From Synergistaceae bacterium (GTDB lineage Bacteria; Synergistota; Synergistia; Synergistales; Aminobacteriaceae), in the NCBI GenBank assembly GCA_017450125.1, contig JAFSWZ010000007.1, forward strand, positions 1 to 64,000: a stretch of DNA of 64,000 nucleotides, given 5' to 3'. Made by a program: the position numbers and the translations under genes. Below are positions 60,140 to 64,000 of this stretch, piece after piece. Every line of letters begins with the position of its first letter. Positions within the stretch are counted from its first letter, which is position 1. Under the pieces are notes generated by a model, which saw only the letters and a list, made by a program, of their open reading frames with translations, was not told where the DNA came from and made no database searches.

Positions 60140-60712
60140 CTACTCCTTCTTCCTGAACGTCAGCTCGTTGTCGTACTCTATGAGCACATCTCCGCTTACG
60201 GGGGCTATCCTGTGCTCGGTGAGCTTTATCAGGTTCTCGGCGAGTATCTCGATGTTCATGACTGTCTTGTACGTGTCGAGAACTTCGCACCTCCAGTTGT
60301 CCGCTCCCTGCTTTATCAGGCTCATAACCTGGTCGTCAAGGTTGACGGCGACAAGCCCGAAGTATACGCGCACATCAGCATCAATGTAGGCATTCCACGT
60401 CTCGTGAAGGGTTATCGTGGACAGCCCGCGAGTGCCGGTTATCTGCGTGTCCGCGAAAGTCAGCGACGCAGTGGAGAGCGTGAGGCTCAGCGTGGTATCG
60501 TTCGTGTAGTCAGCATCGACGGTTACGGACTGGTCTATCACGTCCCATCTTCCGCTGAGGACGTAAGCTGTATTGTAGGTGTCCGGCGTGTTGTTGGGGA
60601 TGTCGGTATCGCCACCCTCAGACGACTCCTCGCTGTCCTTGCTCCCTCCGCAGCCGGAAAACACCAGCACCGACACTGCCAGCACAATCATCAAGAACTT
60701 CAAGTTACGCAC
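60140..60712 (-). CDS. Lipoprotein of unknown function
   Basis: 190 residues from GTG 60712 (RNLKFLMIVLAVSVLVFSGC, lipobox VFSGC), with GGAAGG about 9 nt before it; an ATG at 60721 abuts that site. After the Cys comes a Ser/Glu/Gly-rich linker, then a beta-rich domain (LSGRWDVIDQSVTVDADYTN and on) with no family I recognise. It ends directly at the helicase stop (tail to tail). Probably an outer-membrane or periplasmic lipoprotein. Confidence 0.7.
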   Translation of the reverse strand: MRNLKFLMIVLAVSVLVFSGCGGSKDSEESSEGGDTDIPNNTPDTYNTAYVLSGRWDVIDQSVTVDADYTNDTTLSLTLSTASLTFADTQITGTRGLSTITLHETWNAYIDADVRVYFGLVAVNLDDQVMSLIKQGADNWRCEVLDTYKTVMNIEILAENLIKLTEHRIAPVSGDVLIEYDNELTFRKKE

Positions 60713-60742
60713 AACAATCATCCTTCCTGTGGGTACAATAAA

Positions 60743-60768
60743 AGCCTCAAGGCATTAACCTCAAGGCT
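60743..60768 (-). terminator. Terminator of the four-tRNA cluster
   Basis: On the minus strand AGCCTTGAGG, TTAATG, CCTTGAGGCT (fully paired allowing two G-U pairs) followed by TTTATTGT. Lies just after tRNA-Gly. Confidence 0.7.
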
Positions 60769-60783
60769 GTAATCTGCGTTACT

Positions 60784-60858
60784 TGGAGCGGAAGACGGGA
60801 TTTGAACCCGCGACCCCAACCTTGGCAAGGTTGTGCTCTACCCCTGAGCTACTTCCGC
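60784..60858 (-). tRNA. tRNA-Gly (GCC)
   Basis: 75 nt, CCA encoded. Acceptor GCGGAAG pairs with CTTCCGC; anticodon loop TTGCCAA; T-loop TTCGAAT. Last tRNA of the minus-strand cluster Val-Asp-Phe-Gly. Confidence 0.97.
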
Positions 60859-60869
60859 AATTGTCATTT

Positions 60870-60945
60870 TGGTGGCGGGACCCAGAATCGAACCGGGGAC
60901 ACATGGATTTTCAGTCCATTGCTCTACCATCTGAGCTATCCCGCC
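60870..60945 (-). tRNA. tRNA-Phe (GAA)
   Basis: 76 nt, CCA encoded. Acceptor GGCGGGA with TCCCGCC; anticodon loop CTGAAAA; T-loop TTCGATT. Confidence 0.97.
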
Positions 60946-60969
60946 TTCACTCTCTACCATCGATTTTAA

Positions 60970-61047
60970 TGGCGGGGCCGACGAGACTTGAACTCGCGAC
61001 CTTCGGCGTGACAGGCCGACACTCTAAACCGACTGAGCTACGACCCC
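60970..61047 (-). tRNA. tRNA-Asp (GTC)
   Basis: 78 nt, CCA encoded. Acceptor GGGGTCG pairs with CGGCCCC (one G-U); discriminator G as expected for Asp; anticodon loop CTGTCAC; T-loop TTCAAGT. Confidence 0.97.
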
Positions 61048-61063
61048 GCATGGTCAAAATCTC

Positions 61064-61138
61064 TGGTGGGCGAAGCAGGGTTCGAACCTACGACCCCCTG
61101 CGTGTAAAGCAGGTGTTCTACCGCTGAACTATCCGCCC
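61064..61138 (-). tRNA. tRNA-Val (TAC)
   Basis: 75 nt, CCA encoded. Acceptor GGGCGGA with TTCGCCC; anticodon loop TTTACAC; T-loop TTCGAAC. First tRNA of the cluster, 18 nt or so after the predicted start. Confidence 0.97.
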
Positions 61139-61156
61139 TGCGAAACAACAAGGGGA

Positions 61157-61185
61157 ATTTTACCCTTTTACGCTTTTCCTGTCAA
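61157..61185 (-). promoter_or_regulatory. Promoter of the tRNA-Val-Asp-Phe-Gly cluster
   Basis: On the minus strand TTGACA, 17-nt spacer, TAAAAT (-35 at 61180-61185, -10 at 61157-61162), so near-consensus. The -35 and spacer lie inside the last codons of waaA. Confidence 0.9.
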
Positions 61186-62449
61186 GCATACAGCCTTCAA
61201 CTTCATTCCACGTTCTTTCAGCAGCTCCGCCGAGAGTCGCAAAATATTCGTGGCAGTCCTTCAGTGCCTTCTTCTTCGCGGAAGGTTCAAGCAGTGCCAG
61301 CCATGTGCGCGCGAGTTCAGAGTCGCTGTTCACGCAGAAAGCCGCACCCATCGTGTCCATCCGTGCAGTGTCGGGGAAATCCGTCATGCTCGGCCCGTGA
61401 ACCGCAGGAAGTCCGAACAGCGCGGGCTCAAAGGGGTTCTGTCCTCCCTTGTTGACGAGGCTTCCGCCGACAAACACAGCATCGCACGCCGCGTACAGCT
61501 CGAACAGAACGCCTATCCTGTCCGCCACGACAATATCTGCCTTGAGGTTTTCGCGGTCAACGCTCGAGAGCAGTTCCGCGTGTACGTCTGAATACGGCAG
61601 GGCTGAAGCTATGGTCATCAGCGCGCGTTCAGGGTGTCGCGGGACAATTACCAGCCGTGCATCAGGGAAAGTCCTGCGCAGAATCCTGAAGGCGGAGATC
61701 ACTATCTCGTCTTCGCCCTCGTGAGTGCTTCCGGCAGCAATAAGCGGTGCTTTGCCGTTCTTGAGCCAGCTCCACTTCTCCGGGCTTGTGTTCTTCCGGC
61801 GGTCAAGGAGTGCGTCAACCTTACAGTCCCCCGTAACCGTAATCTTGTCTTCGGGAACGCCAAGCGCAAGGAATTTCTCTCTGTCGCTGCCGAACCTCAC
61901 CATGAATTTATCTATGCACTCAAAGACTCCGTGCCAGAAGTATTTTGTGCGCCTCATCCGCGAAAAGCTCTTGTCGGACAGCCTTCCGTTCGCGAGGAAT
62001 GCCGGGATGTTCCGTGCTTTAAGCTGGCAGAGCATCTCCGGCCATAACTCCGTCTCCATCGCGATATACGCACAGGGTCTGACCGCATCGAGCGCGCGGG
62101 TTACGTACCTCCTTGCGTCAAACGGGCTGTAGATTATCCCGTCGACGAGGCCGTCAAGCAGCCTGTGTGCCATTTCGCGTCCCGTAGGAGTTACCGTAGA
62201 GATGACGCACGGGTAAGCACTTCTGCTCTTGATGCGCCGGATGAGTGAGCTGGCGGACTGCACCTCGCCCACAGAGACCGCGTGAACCCACACAGCACCT
62301 TCAGGGATGCCGGAGACAGTGCCGGTACGTTCTGCGATGCTCGAGCCGTACTTTCGCCGAAGAATGCTCAGCCCTCCGAGCGCAAAGAACGTTCCCGTGA
62401 AAGTTCTGTACAGAGACATACCGGCTGGCCAGGCGGCTTGCTTCAGCAT
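61160..62449 (-). CDS. waaA: 3-deoxy-D-manno-octulosonic acid (Kdo) transferase
   Basis: 429 residues. N-terminal WaaA domain: YRTFTGTFFALGGLSILRRK, GAVWVHAVSVGEVQSASSLI, VISTVTPTGREMAHRLL and ARRYVTRALDAVRP...ETELWP; the C-terminal half has the GT-B donor fold (VGGSLVNKGGQNPFEPALFG). It adds Kdo to lipid A in the inner membrane and marks an LPS-bearing diderm. Overlaps the upstream cytidylate-kinase-like gene by 7 nt. Its 3' end carries the tRNA-cluster promoter. Confidence 0.95.
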   Translation of the reverse strand: MLKQAAWPAGMSLYRTFTGTFFALGGLSILRRKYGSSIAERTGTVSGIPEGAVWVHAVSVGEVQSASSLIRRIKSRSAYPCVISTVTPTGREMAHRLLDGLVDGIIYSPFDARRYVTRALDAVRPCAYIAMETELWPEMLCQLKARNIPAFLANGRLSDKSFSRMRRTKYFWHGVFECIDKFMVRFGSDREKFLALGVPEDKITVTGDCKVDALLDRRKNTSPEKWSWLKNGKAPLIAAGSTHEGEDEIVISAFRILRRTFPDARLVIVPRHPERALMTIASALPYSDVHAELLSSVDRENLKADIVVADRIGVLFELYAACDAVFVGGSLVNKGGQNPFEPALFGLPAVHGPSMTDFPDTARMDTMGAAFCVNSDSELARTWLALLEPSAKKKALKDCHEYFATLGGAAERTWNEVEGCMLDRKSVKG

Positions 62450-63054
62450 GAATATATCCTTGCGACGGCTTCGGCCAATGCCTTAAGGTCGGAATATCTG
62501 CCCGTGTTTACGCACAGGTCGTAGTTCTCCCGAGCTCCCCACTTCAAGCCCGTGTAGAACTCGTAGTAGTCAGCACGTGCCTTGTTGATGTGCTCGATGC
62601 GCTTCGTGAGTTCCTTGTCGGTGAGGGATGCTCCAGCCTCATAGTCCGCGCTCTCGTTCTGCCTGCACCGTGCCAGCTTGCTCGCCATGTCCGAATACAC
62701 GAACAGCCGGAACGGAGAATACTCGCGAAGAATGTAGTCTGCTCCCCTGCCGACTATTACGCAGTCGGACTTTTCCGCAGTCTCGCGGATTATCCTGTGC
62801 TGTTCCTGCTGTACGGCGTGGTCATAGTCGGGCACTGCCGCCCAGAATGTACGTCCCGTGTGAATCGGGAAAGGTATTATCGGCCTGTGTTCAGCGACGT
62901 TCTGCACGTACTTTTCCGAGAGTGATGTGCGTTTCGCTATCTCGGCGATAATCTCCCTGTCGTAGTACGCGAAGCCCAGAGTTTCGGCCAAGTACCGGCC
63001 GAGCTCCCGTCCGCCTGAACCAAACTCGCGGCCTATAGTGATAATCTTGTTCAT
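62443..63054 (-). CDS. Cytidylate kinase-like family protein
   Basis: 203 residues from ATG 63054 (AGAGG 8 nt upstream; the GTG at 63063 is less likely). NKIITIGREFGSGGRELGRYLAETLG is the cytidylate-kinase-2 P-loop pattern, then LGFAYYDREIIAEIAKRT and VIVGRGADYILREYSPF. The Cytidylate_kin2 family is common in gut anaerobes and its substrate is not settled. Overlaps waaA by 7 nt, so may be in one transcript; a role in nucleotide supply for Kdo (CMP-Kdo) is only a guess. Confidence 0.85.
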   Translation of the reverse strand: MNKIITIGREFGSGGRELGRYLAETLGFAYYDREIIAEIAKRTSLSEKYVQNVAEHRPIIPFPIHTGRTFWAAVPDYDHAVQQEQHRIIRETAEKSDCVIVGRGADYILREYSPFRLFVYSDMASKLARCRQNESADYEAGASLTDKELTKRIEHINKARADYYEFYTGLKWGARENYDLCVNTGRYSDLKALAEAVARIYSC

Positions 63055-63076
63055 GTTCTTCACCTCTGCGGAAATT

Positions 63077-64000
63077 TTACCAGACTGCTACGCGGTCTCC
63101 GGGAGCAAGGTACATTCCGTCGCCCTTCTTGATGCCGTAGAACTCGTGGAACTTCCCATACTGCTGAAGTATCGCGTTCACCCTCAGGTAGGGCAGTGCA
63201 TGTACGTCAGTCTTCAGGACAGCGTCCGTGCGTTCTCTTGTCTGAATGAGCTTCCAGATTCGCGCGTAGTTCCTGAAGAAAGAGTCGTAGTCGAAGCCCT
63301 CGCGTGTCTCCGCAATCGCCAGCATCGCCTTTATGCCCGCCATGTCAGCAATCGCCTCCCTCTGCACAAGATTTCCGTTGTACTTTGTGCCCTCAGGGGT
63401 AACCGTCATCGCGTCGAAGTACTTTATGAGCCGGTCAGCCCGTGCCTGGAACGCCTTGTAGTCCTCGTCAGTCCACCACTTGGCCACGTTGCCGGTCGCG
63501 TCGAACTGAGCTCCGCCGGTGTCGAAAGCGTGAGAGATTTCGTGCCCGATGACCATTCCGATGCCGCCGAGCTTCTCCTCGTAGGACATTTCCGGCCCGT
63601 AGAAGTCTCCGCCGAGAATGCCGGCAATTATGTTGATGGAGTTCTCAGAGGGGCGGTAGTAGGAGTTGACTACAACGACATCGCTTATCCATAAATCATG
63701 GTCTACCTTAGTGTTCAGCCTGTCGTAAAAGAATTTTTGTGTGCTGAACCTCCGCAGGGCATTGAGCGCGTCAGTGAGGCTTCCTTCAGGGTCAAGCTCA
63801 AGCTCCGAGTAATCGTGCCACTTGTCGGGGTAAGCCGCGTTGAGCCTCATAGCATCCAGCTTCTCGACCGCCTTCTTCCTCGTCGCCTCAGACAGCCAGT
63901 CCTCGCCTTCAAGCATCTTCTTGTAGCAGCTCACCGTGTCCCTGATTATCTGCGTAACTTCCTGCTTCGCCTCCTCTGGGACGTGGCGCGCAATGTACAG
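63077..64000 (-). CDS. pepO: M13-family zinc metallopeptidase (N-terminal part outside window)
   Basis: About 308 C-terminal codons are visible; the frame runs open through the right edge. Zinc site VIGHEISHAFDTGGAQFD (HExxH), the substrate-binding VVVNSYYRPSENSI, the third ligand in NLVQREAIADMAGIKAM, and the closing YLRVNAILQQYGKFHEFYG, as in neprilysin/PepO. Such enzymes cut short peptides; bacterial ones are often exported. The signal peptide, if any, lies outside the window. Confidence 0.93.
   Translation of the reverse strand: MYIARHVPEEAKQEVTQIIRDTVSCYKKMLEGEDWLSEATRKKAVEKLDAMRLNAAYPDKWHDYSELELDPEGSLTDALNALRRFSTQKFFYDRLNTKVDHDLWISDVVVVNSYYRPSENSINIIAGILGGDFYGPEMSYEEKLGGIGMVIGHEISHAFDTGGAQFDATGNVAKWWTDEDYKAFQARADRLIKYFDAMTVTPEGTKYNGNLVQREAIADMAGIKAMLAIAETREGFDYDSFFRNYARIWKLIQTRERTDAVLKTDVHALPYLRVNAILQQYGKFHEFYGIKKGDGMYLAPGDRVAVW

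Noticed and set aside
1-64000. CRISPR arrays, insertion sequences and prophage genes
   Set aside because: Reading both strands gave no spaced direct repeats, transposase or phage structural motifs. Short, degraded copies could have been missed.

Overview
The window reads as one chromosome segment of a flagellated, outer-membrane bacterium with a GC content that looks mid-50s by eye. Kdo transferase (waaA), dTDP-rhamnose genes, a WavE-type LPS gene and a sigma-28-driven flagellin indicate a diderm. The IspDF fusion, the rpmH-rnpA-yidD-yidC-jag block, rapZ-yvcK, threonate/glycerate-type kinases and a secreted papain-like protease with Ig-like repeats together suggest Synergistota (Synergistaceae, perhaps gut or rumen). 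That placement is inference from gene content only. No integrase, transposase, CRISPR array or prophage gene was seen.

Layout. 1-514 is the start of rpsB on the minus strand, followed by a 448-bp gap with two structured elements. 963-5487 is a plus-strand surface-glycan cluster: WavE-like transferase, GDPD-like protein, HAD phosphatase, two paralogous nucleotidyltransferases, a cupin and a possible gene remnant. 5548-7878 is purF, purC and a small membrane protein. 7984-11850 is the secreted protease. 11901-14302 is an MBOAT/SGNH glycan-acylation pair whose SGNH gene carries a heptanucleotide repeat. 14362-16629 is ilvBN. 16713-18677 is a secreted flavoprotein that overlaps mnmE tail to tail. 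18585-23519 is an operon of garR-like, OtnK-like, degenerate CCA-enzyme-like and mnmE genes. Then come tRNA-Cys, an AI-2E-type permease, a CsgG-like lipoprotein, gap and the flagellin gene with a textbook sigma-28 promoter.

30083-39611 holds tRNA-Val, the jag-yidC-yidD-rnpA-rpmH block, divergent rapZ-yvcK, a FlxA-like protein, a TPR/propeller protein and two envelope genes. 39667-47962 holds dnaG, apbE, a ROK kinase, glycerate kinase, and ybaB-recR-ispDF-small gene-tsaD. 48049-52511 has a DUF554 membrane protein, a FrhB-family gene broken by a G10 tract, and a copper ATPase with an extra periplasmic tail. 52543-60139 is tRNA-Leu, rmlADCB and a 1391-residue protein fusing a decayed RecQ core, an intact UvrD helicase and an AddB-like Fe-S nuclease. 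The end holds a lipoprotein, a four-tRNA cluster, waaA, a cytidylate-kinase-like gene and a partial M13 peptidase.

The most notable signals are two slippage-prone repeats in surface-related genes (48888-48897 and 14233-14277), which suggest phase-variable surface glycans; the RecQ/UvrD/nuclease fusion; the A-B-A'-B'-A pairing pattern at 727-843; and a GDPD-like gene whose only plausible start is ATT.
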